A stretch of 64,000 nucleotides of DNA from JAQBQB01 sp963757185 (GTDB lineage Bacteria > Gemmatimonadota > Gemmatimonadetes > Gemmatimonadales > Gemmatimonadaceae). Shown here piece by piece: positions 43,011-52,798 of this stretch. The notes beneath the pieces were generated by a model that had not been told where the DNA came from, ran no database searches, and was given only the letters and a program-made list of their open reading frames with translations. Made by a program: the position numbers and the translations under genes. The stretch covers positions 186,001-250,000 of the forward strand of contig CAVWQI010000001.1 of NCBI GenBank assembly GCA_963757185.1. The letters are read 5' to 3'. How positions within the stretch are numbered: position 1 is the stretch's first letter; each line of letters starts with the position of its first letter.

Positions 43011-44369
43011 TTACGGACAGCCGTTCGGGTCGTTCCAGTTGCGACCGGTGGCGAGCGACGGCTCGTTGGCGGGCGCGTTGGTGTTCGTCTGCGTTTCCGT
43101 CGTGCCCCAGAGGAACCGTCCTGGAACCGCCAGTTTGTTGCGCGCCGGCTTGAGCGCTGGGATGCACGTACGCTTGTAGTCGTTCCACGCCTCGACGTTC
43201 TGGAACGTGATGATGTACTTCTCGTTCATGATGTCGGTGAGCGTGGGGCTCGCGATCGGCGCCTTGCTGTACCGCGCACGCACGGTGTTGAGCGCGGTGG
43301 TCGCCGTGGCTTTGTCGTTGGTCTGGAACGCCGCCTCGGCGATGATCAGTTGGTTCTCGTCGTAGGTGATGATCGGCTGGCTGAACGTCGGGTCGTTCGT
43401 GCGGCCCGAGCCCAGGATCGACGAGACCGAGTCGGCAGGCGTGGTTTGCGTCGACACGTCGAAGCCGGCATATCCGCCGAGCGAGTTCTGGGCGAAATAG
43501 TCCGGTAGCCGTGGATCGTTCTGCGCGACCATGATCTTGGCGAGGACGGAGCCCGCAACCAGATCTTGGCCGAACGACGTGAGTTGGAACTGCGCCCACA
43601 GGTTGCGTTCCGAGGTGGCCGTCGAGTGCTCCGTCAGCCAATCGTTGGCCGGGGCCGAGATACCCTTCTTGGCCTCGCTCAGCGCGCTCGTGTACTGCGC
43701 GACACCGAGCTTCTCCTCTTGGTGGAGGAAAATGCGGGCCTTGAGCGTGTGCGCGGCCTCGATCCACTTCGCCGTCGATCCGCCGTAAATGAGATCGTAC
43801 GCGCCGGGGCCCTTGCCGCCCGACCCCATGTCGGTGATGGCCTTGTCGAGGAGCGCCAGCAGGTCGGCGTAGATCTGCTGCTGTGGATCGAAGTGGGGGG
43901 ACGAGTTGCTGGCGACCGCCTCGCGGTACGGCATGTCGCCCCAGATGTCCGTGCCCCACAGGATGTCCATCGCTTCGACCACCTCGGCGATGCCGAGATA
44001 GATCTTGTCGTTCGCGGCCGTCGCGTTCGCCTCCACCTGGCGGATCTGAATCAATCCACCGCTGGTGTATACGGACTGGAACGAGCCGTCGAACGTGTCG
44101 GAGTCGATCGAATACGTGCCCTGCGTGTCGACGAACCGTCCGCCGGTGCCGGCGCACTGCTGCATCCACTCGCAGACGTTCATGGCGACGGGCCCTTCCT
44201 GCTGGCCCATGATGTTGGCGATCGCGCCGCCGAACAGCTGGTTCGTCGTCGCCGCCGTCGGGGCGTTGGGATTCGCAACCGCCGCCTCGGAATCGAGGAA
44301 GCTGTTGCACGCGCTCGGGGTCGCCAGCGCGATGACCCCGACGAACGCGGCGTATTTGGAGATTCGCAT
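43011..44369 (-). CDS. SusD/RagB-family outer-membrane nutrient-binding lipoprotein
   Basis: 452 residues. A signal peptide with lipobox-like PSAC at about 18-21 is followed by CNSFLDSEAAVANPNAPTAA, as in SusD proteins, a TPR-like helical core (EVVEAMDILWGTDIWGDMPY is the family signature) and KIMVAQNDPRLPDYF, ENQLIIAEAAF and a C-terminal DYKRTC. SusD lids bind glycans or peptides on the cell surface over a SusC transporter; the gene lies 15 bp after the SusC-like gene. The ligand cannot be predicted: no carbohydrate-active enzyme is adjacent. Confidence 0.92.
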   Translation of the reverse strand: MRISKYAAFVGVIALATPSACNSFLDSEAAVANPNAPTAATTNQLFGGAIANIMGQQEGPVAMNVCEWMQQCAGTGGRFVDTQGTYSIDSDTFDGSFQSVYTSGGLIQIRQVEANATAANDKIYLGIAEVVEAMDILWGTDIWGDMPYREAVASNSSPHFDPQQQIYADLLALLDKAITDMGSGGKGPGAYDLIYGGSTAKWIEAAHTLKARIFLHQEEKLGVAQYTSALSEAKKGISAPANDWLTEHSTATSERNLWAQFQLTSFGQDLVAGSVLAKIMVAQNDPRLPDYFAQNSLGGYAGFDVSTQTTPADSVSSILGSGRTNDPTFSQPIITYDENQLIIAEAAFQTNDKATATTALNTVRARYSKAPIASPTLTDIMNEKYIITFQNVEAWNDYKRTCIPALKPARNKLAVPGRFLWGTTETQTNTNAPANEPSLATGRNWNDPNGCP

Positions 44370-44384
44370 TCGAGAGTCCTCGCG

Positions 44385-47300
44385 TTAGCGGTTGAGGCTG
44401 ACCGAGACGACGAACGAACGAGTGAGCGGCAGGTTGAAGTAATCGGCCGCGCCGATCTGCTCGAACGGTCCCGCGACGTTCGTCTCGGGATCGAGCCCCT
44501 GGTACTTCGTCCACGTCTTCAGGTTGCGACCGGCGACGCGCACCGTCATCGTCGACAGGTTGAGCAGCCGACTCACCCACGCACCGTCGAACGTGTAGGC
44601 CGCCGAGATCTCGCGCAGCTTCACGAAGCCGGCGTTCTCGAGGCACGGCTCGTCGATGGTCGTGAACGGACACGCGGCCAGCCCACTCTCCTTGTACCAG
44701 TTCTGGCCGATCGGAATCTTCTGACCGGCACCCGGACCGGTGACCGATCCGGGATACCAATCCGGATCGCCGAACGCATGCAGGTTGCCCGTGCAGGATT
44801 CGTTGGTCGAGCCCGTGCAGATCGCGCGGTTCTGCGTATCACCCGAGGTTCCGTAGCTCCACAGCGCGCCGCGCGTGCCGTCCCACATCAAACCGCCGTG
44901 GCGGACGTCGAGCAGCGTCGAGAGCTCGAGCTTCTTGTACTTGAAGCTCGTGTGCATGTTGCCGGTCCACTTCGGATTCGGATCACCGAGGATGCGCGGG
45001 TTGTCGAAATCGGCGCAGGGCATGCCAGCGTTCGCGCACCCGTTCTTGCCGTCGTCGATGTAGAGCGTGCCCGTTGGTTTGCCCTGGCAGGCGGCAGCGG
45101 CCACTGGGAAATTGTCCTGCAGGTATTTCGTTGGGGTAACGCCGCAGCGGATCCATCCCGTACCGCGGATCGCGCCCAACGGCTCTCCGACATCCGCCAC
45201 TGTGCCGATGAACGACGACCCGGTGAACAGGAACTGCGCGCCCGCGATGGCGTCGACGTGAGACCGGTTGTGTCCCCAGCCGAAGCCGAGATCCCACTGA
45301 TAGTTCGTGCCCATCAGGGGGCGAAGGTTCAGCGATAGCTCGGTGCCGCTGTTGCCGAAGATGCCGGCGTTCTTCGCTTCACTGCCGAATCCGGTCGACG
45401 GCGCGATCGGCGTCACGAGGATGACGTCCGTCGTGCGCGACTTGTACCACGTGGCGCTGAGGTCGGCCTTTTCACCCCAGAAACCGAGATCGAATCCACC
45501 CTCCGTTTCTGCCGTGCGTTCGGGCTTGAGGGACGTCGCCGGTTTTACGCCGGTGAAGAAGAGACCGCCCAATCCACTTTGTGTCGGCGTGAGGCCCGTG
45601 CCCTGCGAGATGCCGCCCACCGTTCCCTGACCATTGAATACCGCCGAGGTGAGATACGGCTGCGGCTCGTTGCCCGCCTGTCCGTAGGACAGGCGCGCTT
45701 TACCGAAGGTCAGGCCCGGCACCTTGTGGAAATTCGTGAACGTCCACGCAGCGCTGGCCTTTGGGAACGCGCTCGTCTTGTTCGAGCGCCCGAACGTCGT
45801 CGAGCCGTCGCTGCGCAGCGCCCCCGTGAGGTAGAGCTGCTGACGAATGTCAAACGTCGCCTGGCCGAAGTACGACTCGTTGTGGATCTGCGTCTGGAAG
45901 TCGCTGGCCGGGTCGCGCGACAGCGTGTTGATGATGTCGAGCGGCTGGGGCGCGATGAGCGTGCGACCCACAACCGAGAACGTGCGGAAGTTGCGCGCGT
46001 TCAGGTTCTGGCCCGCGGTGAACGTGCCGCCGAGGTTCGAGTTGAAATTCCAGGTCGCCGTCGCCGTGAGGTTGTGGTCGATCTGGTAGTCGACGATCTT
46101 GCCCTCTGTGACGCGGCCGCCGGCCGCGACGTCGGAGCACTCGGCCGGGCAGCCTTCGGTGCGCTCGTCGTTCGAGTAGTCGGCGCCGAGCGTGTAGGCG
46201 AACGTCAGCCAGTTGTTGGCGACGTACTGCGCGTTCATGTTGCCGAACGTGCGACCAGCCTTCTGGTCGTTCAGCTCGTCTTGCAACGTGAAGATCGGAT
46301 TGTTGAAACCGCGCGACTGGCCCGCCGTTTCCGGAGTGGGGTCCTGCAGCCGGTACGAGCGTTGAAGGCCGGTCGTCGGGTCGAGCGCCGGAAAGTTGTT
46401 GAAGCCCGGCGGCGTACGAAACAACCCGAGGAGGAGACCGTTCACGTTATTCCCGCGCTGCGTCATGTGACCGCGCGTGTCGGCGTACGAGAAGTTGCCG
46501 CCGAGCGTGAAGTTGTCGGTCAGATGGTGCGTCGCGTTCAGGCGAACTGTGCCGCGGTCGAAGTAGTTGTTCGGCCCGATGAACACGCCCTGGTTGTTGT
46601 TGTAGTTGCCCGAGATGTAGAATGTCGTGCGATCGTTGCCGCCTGACGCGCTGAGCGTGTTGTCGAGGACGTGGCCCGTGTCGAACGCTTCGCTCGCGTG
46701 GTCGTACGTCGGCACGCCCGTGAGCGCCGGACCCCAGCTGCGCAGGCAGCTCGAGTTGCCGATGTCGTCGCACGTACCGGCGGCCACGTTGAACGACCCC
46801 TGGCCGAAGCCGCGCTGGAGCGGCTCCTTGCGCGTGATCTGATCGTTTGAGCCGGACGAGCGGAGCTCGTAGTGCGTCTGGCCCGAGCGGCCGTGCTTCG
46901 TGGTGATCAGGATGACGCCGTTCGCCGCGCGCGCGCCGTAGATGGCCGCCGCCGCCGCGCCCTTCAGAATCTCGACGTTTTCGATGTCGTCGGGATTCAT
47001 GTCGATCATGCGGTTCGGAGAGGACGTGCCCTCGAACTCGCCGCCGTTGTCCTGACCGCCGACGCCGCCGCCGCCTGCATCGATCGGATTGAAGTTCGTC
47101 GTCGAGAAGGTCGAGTTGTTGACCGGAATGCCGTCGACGATGAACAGCGGCTCGGTCTGCCCGTTGAGCGTGCGCAAGCCACGGATCTGAATCTTCGACG
47201 CCGCGCCCGGATCCCCAGCGCTCTGGCTGACGACGACGTTCGGCGCTTTCGCCGCCAACGCCTGGACGATGTTCGACTCGTTCGACTTCTGAACGAGCGA

Positions 47301-47720
47301 TGAATCGACCTGGTTGCGCACGTTGCCGAGCTTCTCGACCTGCATCGTCGTGCCCGCGCCGGTCACCACGACTTCGCCGAGTTGCAGCGGATTCGCTTCG
47401 AGCGTGAAGTCCTGCGTGATCGTGCCGGGGTTGAGCGTGACGCGCGCGGTCTTCGGCTTGTAGCCCACGCGACGCGCCGTGAGGGTGACGGCCGCTCTCG
47501 TGACACGCGCGCCGGGGACCGTGAACAGGTAGGTCCCGTTGTCCTTCGTCGATCCGCCCAGTCCCAGTTCCGGAATCGAGACCGCGACACCGGCCAAACC
47601 ACTACCACCTTCCCCTGTGACTCGTCCGGTAATCGTCGCGGGCTGTTGCGCCGCGAGAGCGACCGGCACCGCTACTGCGACAGCCCAAGACGCAAGGATG
47701 CCGCGGAACGAGAGTGCCAT
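44385..47720 (-). CDS. SusC/RagA-family TonB-dependent outer-membrane transporter
   Basis: 1111 residues. Signal peptide (ILASWAVAVAVPVALAAQQ), a carboxypeptidase-like regulatory beta-sandwich (about 25-115, TITGRVTGEGGSGLAGVAVS), a plug domain (IVQALAAKAPNVVVSQSAG, IQIRGLRTLNG, FIVDGIPV, GAAAAAIYGARAANGVILITTK) and a 22-strand barrel ending in a C-terminal aromatic/hydrophobic strand (FVVSVSLN). With the SusD-like partner it forms the pedal-bin importer for oligosaccharides or peptides, powered by TonB. The start at 47720 is fixed by GGAGGAGG directly upstream; earlier in-frame starts are rejected. Confidence 0.93.
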   Translation of the reverse strand: MALSFRGILASWAVAVAVPVALAAQQPATITGRVTGEGGSGLAGVAVSIPELGLGGSTKDNGTYLFTVPGARVTRAAVTLTARRVGYKPKTARVTLNPGTITQDFTLEANPLQLGEVVVTGAGTTMQVEKLGNVRNQVDSSLVQKSNESNIVQALAAKAPNVVVSQSAGDPGAASKIQIRGLRTLNGQTEPLFIVDGIPVNNSTFSTTNFNPIDAGGGGVGGQDNGGEFEGTSSPNRMIDMNPDDIENVEILKGAAAAAIYGARAANGVILITTKHGRSGQTHYELRSSGSNDQITRKEPLQRGFGQGSFNVAAGTCDDIGNSSCLRSWGPALTGVPTYDHASEAFDTGHVLDNTLSASGGNDRTTFYISGNYNNNQGVFIGPNNYFDRGTVRLNATHHLTDNFTLGGNFSYADTRGHMTQRGNNVNGLLLGLFRTPPGFNNFPALDPTTGLQRSYRLQDPTPETAGQSRGFNNPIFTLQDELNDQKAGRTFGNMNAQYVANNWLTFAYTLGADYSNDERTEGCPAECSDVAAGGRVTEGKIVDYQIDHNLTATATWNFNSNLGGTFTAGQNLNARNFRTFSVVGRTLIAPQPLDIINTLSRDPASDFQTQIHNESYFGQATFDIRQQLYLTGALRSDGSTTFGRSNKTSAFPKASAAWTFTNFHKVPGLTFGKARLSYGQAGNEPQPYLTSAVFNGQGTVGGISQGTGLTPTQSGLGGLFFTGVKPATSLKPERTAETEGGFDLGFWGEKADLSATWYKSRTTDVILVTPIAPSTGFGSEAKNAGIFGNSGTELSLNLRPLMGTNYQWDLGFGWGHNRSHVDAIAGAQFLFTGSSFIGTVADVGEPLGAIRGTGWIRCGVTPTKYLQDNFPVAAAACQGKPTGTLYIDDGKNGCANAGMPCADFDNPRILGDPNPKWTGNMHTSFKYKKLELSTLLDVRHGGLMWDGTRGALWSYGTSGDTQNRAICTGSTNESCTGNLHAFGDPDWYPGSVTGPGAGQKIPIGQNWYKESGLAACPFTTIDEPCLENAGFVKLREISAAYTFDGAWVSRLLNLSTMTVRVAGRNLKTWTKYQGLDPETNVAGPFEQIGAADYFNLPLTRSFVVSVSLNR

Positions 47721-48167
47721 GCCTCCTCCATCGACCGTGATACGGGGTGAGGGCCGAATCGCGATGGGCGAGCACGTGCGAAGTCGTTTACTCGGGAATC
47801 GCAAACCGGCGCGAGCACGGAACTGCGACTACACGAAGCACGAGCGCAACGGGGACGCTCGTCCCACCGGTGGTCCCACCGGCGTCACGGAGAGAACCCC
47901 TCCAGGTGACAAATCGTCACCCAGAAATTGACACAACCGCGACGCATATATTATCCAATCCTGATGACTTGGCTAGATCGCTTGCCGTCTGCTTTCAGAC
48001 GTGTAACTCGTGGCGTTTTGGGACGGATCGTCCCACCGAAACTGCATCGGCTCCCGCGTGATCGCCGATCGGCGATAGATCACGGTTTGCGGCTAACGGC
48101 CGCGGCCGATGGCCGGCGGCTCGACTGACTGCGGACGTCAGCCGAAAGCCCCGCGAGTAATCGGGTC
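47721..48167. other. Palindrome-rich intergenic region upstream of SusC
   Basis: 447 bp between the SusC start and the regulator stop, with no convincing gene. It contains several dyads: GGGAC/GTCCC (47852-47865), GGTGAC/GTCACC (47905-47921), TGGGACG/CGTCCCA (48019-48035) and a perfect 16-bp palindrome ATCGCCGATCGGCGAT (48061-48076). The word GTCCCACCG occurs three times (47861, 47873, 48030). An AT-rich patch at 47944-47958 is the likely promoter zone for SusC. Confidence 0.55.
47905..47921. promoter_or_regulatory. Operator-like inverted repeat GGTGAC-N5-GTCACC
   Basis: Perfect 6-bp inverted repeat with a 5-bp A/T-containing spacer (AAATC), about 185 bp upstream of the SusC start and next to the AT-rich patch. 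The spacing of one helical turn suits a dimeric regulator. Confidence 0.4.
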
Positions 48168-51077
48168 TTACCGGCTGGTCGAGAGCAGGCGTTCGCGCGC
48201 CGCGCGCACGACGGCTGTGTCTCCGAGTTCGGTCGCGAGATCGATCTGCAGTTGCAGTCCGGTCTCCTTGTATCGCGGCCACCCGCGACCGAACGAGCGG
48301 CGCTGCAACGCGGCGAGCGCGTATCGAGAATCGCCGAGCGTGCGATACTCTCGCGCCACGAGAAGATTCGCGTAACGCATCGCGTCGCCGACCGCCGGGC
48401 CGCTCAGCATCAAGGAATCCAAATGCGCGAGACGCTCGCGCGCGTTCGGCGCGTCGGTCTCAATCGCGATCGCCGCGTCGAGCAGCGTCGCACACGCGTT
48501 CGGGCTCGCGCCGACCGGCACCGGAAACGCCGCCGTTCCGCCGGCGCGCAGCATGGCGAGCGCGTCACGCGCCCCGCGCACGTCGCCCGTCTTGAGACGC
48601 CACTGCCCCAGCACGCAAGCGTCCGCCAGCCGCACCGCGCTGTCGGCCACCGACGCCATGCGCGGCTCGCGAAGGTGCTCGCTCAATGCCTCCGCCTCCC
48701 GCCGCGCCGATGCTGGAACGTCGCCGGAATAGAGCGCGTCGAGCACGCGCAGGCGAAGTCCCGGGTGCAGCCCGGGAGGAAACGATTCGAGATCGTGCGC
48801 GATGGCGTTCGCCGTGGCGCGATCGCCGCGATTCAGCGCGCGGCTGTGGCGCGCCAGCGCGACGTCCACGCGCTCGCCGTCGGTGACCGCGCGGCGGGCG
48901 AGAATCTCGATCGCCCGGTCGCCGTCGCCGACGCTGATGCCGTCGAACTGCGACGCCATGGCGATGTTCCGCAACGCGCCGCTCGGCGCGTCGCCGAGTC
49001 GCGACCGCAAACGCCGCACGTCCTGCGAATCGCCCAGCGCCTCGGCGACGCGCCATCGTACGAAAACACTCAACGCGTCACCCGAGTCGGCCGCCGGCGC
49101 CGTCGCGACGAGTCGGCGCAACGACACGGTGTCGCGCAGTCGCGCATATAGAAGCGCGAGCATGCGCCGCGACGGGCCGAAGGAGGGGTCGAGCTGCAGC
49201 GCGCGCGAAAACGCTTCGCCCGCGCGACTCGCCGCGTCGCGCAGGCCGATGATCTCGCCGTCGTTGTACAAGCTCTCGCCGAGCTCGTACCACCCGTCGG
49301 CGCGGTCCGGCGCGACGCGTACGACCTCGCGCCACGCGTCGAGAATTTCCGCCGCGGACGACGGCTGCGGATACCGCGGCCCGGCGAACGCGCGTAGAAA
49401 CGCCCGGTCCGCCGGCGGCAGCGACGCTTGCTGCGCCCACGCGATCGCCACGCCGCGATCGTGCTGCTCCGCGGAATTCACCTTGTCCGCCGTCATCGCC
49501 AGCCCGAGCGCCGCGAGTGCGAAGCTCGGTTCTTCGGCGAGCGCCTGCCCATAGGCGCGAAGCGCGCGGTTGTAGTCACTGAGCCGGTACGCCGCGCGGC
49601 CGGCGAGATAGTCACGGAGCGCCGACGGCGAAATGCTCGGTGGCTCGGGCAGCGACGATGTCCGTTCTCCCGATTCGGGAAGAATCAATCCGGCGACGAT
49701 CTTGTCGACGAGCGCGATGAGACTGTCGGCCGGCCCGGACACGTGCACCGACGCGACGACGCGGGAGTCGTGTACGTCGATGAGCGTCGCGGCGATCGCC
49801 ACGGCCCCCGCGGCCGCCGGTTCGATCGAGCCGGCGACGATTTCCTCCGCGCTGAGCGACTTGGCCAGACGCACCGCGTCGGCGATCGTCGGCGTCGTCG
49901 TCGCGTCACTCATGAATCCACTCGACCGCGCGAGGCGAAGCACGCGCGACGGATCCGTCCCGCGCTTTCCGTCGGCGAGGGCGATGCGCGAACCGAGCAA
50001 CTCGAGGAGCCCCTCGCGGACGTACGACGCCGACGCGTCCGACGCGTTGACGTGGAACGGCGCGACGGCGATGACCGGCTCGTGCTCCGACGCTCGGGCC
50101 GTGGCGAGACGCCACGCCGACGCGGACATCGCGCCGATCGCGATGAGGATCGTCGCGGCGAGCCCTCCCCCCATCCACGCCGCGGCAGACGGCTTCAGCC
50201 GCCTCGTCACTTTCGCTCGCGGCTCCGCACGCCCTGCGAGCAGTGCATCGGAATCCGCCGTGATCGCGGCGGCGAGCGTCGTCTCGGGAACACCGGATGT
50301 CGAATCGGCCGGCGAAACGATTTCCGCGACCCCGGAGGGCGGAGTCTCGCGCTGTGGTGCCAACTTGCGGAGCTTGATGAGGAGCTCGGCGACCTCTGGC
50401 GCCGGCGGAAGGTCGAGCTCGCTCTGCATTCGGATCTCGTGCCATCGCCCGCGCTGCATCGCGCCGGCGTGGTCGCCGCTCTCCGCGAGCGCCGTCATCA
50501 GTCCCGCCATGGCGACGCCATTCAACGGATCTTGATCGGCGAGCCGAATGCGCCAGTCGATCTCCGCCTGCCGATCGCCCGCCTCGCGCGCCTCGCGCGA
50601 GAGCGACTCGAGCGACTGCGCGAACGCGCGCGAGAGACGATCTCGCTCGGTCGCCGCCCAGAATTCGAAATCGGGATCGCCGTTCAGATAGAAGCCGTCG
50701 AGGAACGGCCCGCGATACACACTCACCGCGTCGGCGAGACGGCCCTGCGCGAGTGCGAGCTGGAAGTCGCCGACGTCCGACGTCATCGCGGCGGGGTCGA
50801 CGCGCAAGTCAGCACCGCTAAGGAAGATTCGCTCGACGCCGAGCGCTTTTCTTATATGGTAAAGCGACTGAGTCAGTGCGTGTCGCGACTTGTCGGGCTC
50901 GCCCTCGGACCACAGGAGCCCGAGCAGCTTGTCGCGAGACATTCCGCGATCGCCGACTGAGGCAAGGATCGTGAGAATCGCGAGCAGGCGACGCTGCCCT
51001 GCCGGCCCCGTCAGGATTTCCCCGTCCCGCGACAGGTAGACGCTACCAAAGGTGCTGAGTCGGAGGGGTGGGGTCAT
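48168..51077 (-). CDS. Membrane-anchored BTAD/winged-helix transcriptional regulator with TPR sensor domain
   Basis: 969 residues. N-terminal OmpR-type winged helix (RLLAILTILASVGDRGMSRDK, LLGLLWSEGEPDKSRHALTQ), then a bacterial transcriptional activation domain (about 105-240, DFQLALAQGRLADAVSVYRG). A single membrane helix near 303-325 (GGGLAATILIAIGAMSASAW) follows, then a FlgO/TolB-like region (VAPFHVNASDASASYVREGL) and about 450 residues of TPR-like helices. DNA binding is thus cytoplasmic and the sensor part extracytoplasmic. Start 51077 (MTPPLRLSTFG) is preferred over 51104. It is upstream of, and probably regulates, the SusC/SusD pair; this is inference from position. Confidence 0.85.
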   Translation of the reverse strand: MTPPLRLSTFGSVYLSRDGEILTGPAGQRRLLAILTILASVGDRGMSRDKLLGLLWSEGEPDKSRHALTQSLYHIRKALGVERIFLSGADLRVDPAAMTSDVGDFQLALAQGRLADAVSVYRGPFLDGFYLNGDPDFEFWAATERDRLSRAFAQSLESLSREAREAGDRQAEIDWRIRLADQDPLNGVAMAGLMTALAESGDHAGAMQRGRWHEIRMQSELDLPPAPEVAELLIKLRKLAPQRETPPSGVAEIVSPADSTSGVPETTLAAAITADSDALLAGRAEPRAKVTRRLKPSAAAWMGGGLAATILIAIGAMSASAWRLATARASEHEPVIAVAPFHVNASDASASYVREGLLELLGSRIALADGKRGTDPSRVLRLARSSGFMSDATTTPTIADAVRLAKSLSAEEIVAGSIEPAAAGAVAIAATLIDVHDSRVVASVHVSGPADSLIALVDKIVAGLILPESGERTSSLPEPPSISPSALRDYLAGRAAYRLSDYNRALRAYGQALAEEPSFALAALGLAMTADKVNSAEQHDRGVAIAWAQQASLPPADRAFLRAFAGPRYPQPSSAAEILDAWREVVRVAPDRADGWYELGESLYNDGEIIGLRDAASRAGEAFSRALQLDPSFGPSRRMLALLYARLRDTVSLRRLVATAPAADSGDALSVFVRWRVAEALGDSQDVRRLRSRLGDAPSGALRNIAMASQFDGISVGDGDRAIEILARRAVTDGERVDVALARHSRALNRGDRATANAIAHDLESFPPGLHPGLRLRVLDALYSGDVPASARREAEALSEHLREPRMASVADSAVRLADACVLGQWRLKTGDVRGARDALAMLRAGGTAAFPVPVGASPNACATLLDAAIAIETDAPNARERLAHLDSLMLSGPAVGDAMRYANLLVAREYRTLGDSRYALAALQRRSFGRGWPRYKETGLQLQIDLATELGDTAVVRAARERLLSTSR

Positions 51078-51121
51078 CGGGCAGGCGGCGGGACCGTCTG
51101 ACATCCATCTGAGGGGGGGGC

Positions 51122-51127
51122 ATTATA
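51122..51127 (-). promoter_or_regulatory. Candidate -10 box (TATAAT) for the BTAD regulator
   Basis: The minus strand reads TATAAT here, 45 nt upstream of the ATG at 51077. No good -35 box lies 17 bp away. The site is in the short region between two divergent genes. Confidence 0.35.
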
Positions 51128-51203
51128 GATGGACCGTCGACTAGAGAAACGCAACGTCCGTCGTCGGCGTTTCGTCGGCACTTCCACCACCCAAGCGTCT
51201 CCG

Positions 51204-52040
51204 ATGTCCGCTGCGATACCTCTGAACCTGTCGGCTCTGCACGAGGGGACGTCGGTCGCCTCCACCGATGCCGCAGCGGAACACGGCGTTGCGGTCAGCG
51301 TCGTGATGCCGACGCTCAACGAGGCGGCGCAGATCGCCCAAGCTGTCGCCGACCTGTCTTGGGCCAATGAGGTCATCATCGTGGACGGCGGCTCGTCGGA
51401 TCGGACGGCCGGGATCGCGGAGGCCGCCGGTGCGCGCGTCATCGTCGTCTGCGGCGAGACGATCGCCGCGCAGCGGAACGCCGGGATCGAAGCCGCGCGA
51501 AATCGCTGGATCCTCGCGCTGGACGCCGACGAGCGCGTCACATCCCAGCTGCGGGCCGAGATCTCGCAGATCGTCACAGGGCGAAACCCGACGCACGCCG
51601 CGTACCGGATGAAGTTTCGCAACCATTACCTCGGACGGGAGCTGCATCACGGACCGTGGGGGCGCGATTGGCACATACGGCTCTTCACCAACGAGCGGCG
51701 CTACGTCCGCCACCGCGTGCATGAGCATCTCGAGTCGATCGAGGACGTCGGCACGCTCACGGGGCCGGTCGTTCATCACCCATATCGCGATCTCACCCAT
51801 CACGTCACGAAGATCGTGAAATATGCCCGGTGGGGAGCGGAAGACTTGCACGCGCGCGGCCGTGAAGCGCGGATGCGGGATTTGGTCGGCCGCCCGGCTT
51901 GGCGATTCTTCCGCGACTACTTCGTGTATTCGGGGTGGCGCGACGGAAGCGTCGGGTTCGTCGCGTCGGTGCTGAGCGGGTTCGCCTCGTTCCTGAAGTA
52001 CGCGTTCCTCTTTTCCAGGAGTCGATCGACCGAGGGATGA
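51204..52040 (+). CDS. Family 2 glycosyltransferase, WaaE-like
   Basis: 278 residues from ATG 51204. GT-A fold motif VSVVMPTLNEAAQIAQAV (near 32), VIIVDGGSSDRT, and ALDADERV (near 106) with the metal-binding DxD; LGRELHHGPWGRDWHIRLF and HEHLESI are typical of LPS core glycosyltransferases like WaaE/KdtX. An in-frame ATG at 51129 would add an atypical basic tail and leave almost no space for divergent promoters. The stop overlaps the start of the deacetylase gene (ATGA). Substrate unknown; a cell-envelope polysaccharide is likely. Confidence 0.88.
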   Translation: MSAAIPLNLSALHEGTSVASTDAAAEHGVAVSVVMPTLNEAAQIAQAVADLSWANEVIIVDGGSSDRTAGIAEAAGARVIVVCGETIAAQRNAGIEAARNRWILALDADERVTSQLRAEISQIVTGRNPTHAAYRMKFRNHYLGRELHHGPWGRDWHIRLFTNERRYVRHRVHEHLESIEDVGTLTGPVVHHPYRDLTHHVTKIVKYARWGAEDLHARGREARMRDLVGRPAWRFFRDYFVYSGWRDGSVGFVASVLSGFASFLKYAFLFSRSRSTEG

Positions 52041-52753
52041 AGCTCACGATCCTGATGTATCACAAGATCGATGAGCTGGCGTCGGACGTTCGCACTCCAG
52101 GCAACTTCGTCGGACCCGCCCTCTTCACGCGGCAGCTCGACGCGCTCGACGCGTGGGGCTACCGCACGATCGACTTCGCCGACTGGCTCGCCTACCGCGA
52201 CGGCGGCCGGACCCTCCCCAAGCGCCCGCTGATTCTGACGTTCGACGACGGCTACACATGTTTCGACGAACACGCCTGGCCCGCGCTCCTCGCGCGCGAC
52301 ATGGGCGCATGGGTCTTCCTGGTCGCGAGCCAGATCGGCGGCACGAATTCGTGGGATCGCGGTGAGCGATCGTTCCCTCTGCTCGCCCCCGACCGCATCG
52401 CGGCGCTGCAGCGCGACGGCGTACGATTCGGGTCCCACGGCGACCGCCACGTCCCGCTGGCTCGCGTGCCTCGCGACCTGGCCGCCGCCGATCTCCGCCG
52501 GTCGCGCGAAACACTCGGCGACCTGCTCGGCCATTCGGTGGACGTGGTCGCGTATCCGTTCAGCAACCAGAACCGCGCCATCCGCCGCGCCGCGCGCGAC
52601 GCCGGTTATCGCTGCGCGGTACGCGGGACGGGCCGCATGAACTCCCCCCGCACCGACCGTTTCGGCCTACGCCGCATCAAAATGGACTCGACGATGACGG
52701 TCGAACGGCTCGAGCGAACCCTTTTTATGGAACGCTACTTTAGGTTTTTCTAG
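52037..52753 (+). CDS. Polysaccharide deacetylase (carbohydrate esterase 4 / NodB fold)
   Basis: 238 residues. The NodB motif LTFDDGYTC (about 67-75) with the catalytic aspartate and the second motif GSHGDRHVPLA (about 132-142) with zinc histidines identify the family; the later part has VVAYPFSNQNR. No signal peptide is evident, so it may act on a lipid-linked or cytoplasmic intermediate. It is coupled by a 4-nt overlap to the glycosyltransferase, suggesting one sugar-chain pathway. Confidence 0.88.
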   Translation: MKLTILMYHKIDELASDVRTPGNFVGPALFTRQLDALDAWGYRTIDFADWLAYRDGGRTLPKRPLILTFDDGYTCFDEHAWPALLARDMGAWVFLVASQIGGTNSWDRGERSFPLLAPDRIAALQRDGVRFGSHGDRHVPLARVPRDLAAADLRRSRETLGDLLGHSVDVVAYPFSNQNRAIRRAARDAGYRCAVRGTGRMNSPRTDRFGLRRIKMDSTMTVERLERTLFMERYFRFF

Positions 52754-52798
52754 CGCTCGACGGCGTGCGCCCAGCTTGCACCGCAAACCCCCTAGAGC

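Noticed and set aside
43566..45338. A 590-codon plus-strand frame over SusD/SusC
   Set aside because: Antisense to two well-supported genes, with shadow-like composition and no signal or motif.
47928..47956. Plus-strand promoter TTGACA with TTATCC/TATTAT downstream
   Set aside because: No plus-strand gene follows; spacing to the best -10 is off, and the nearby genes are on the minus strand.
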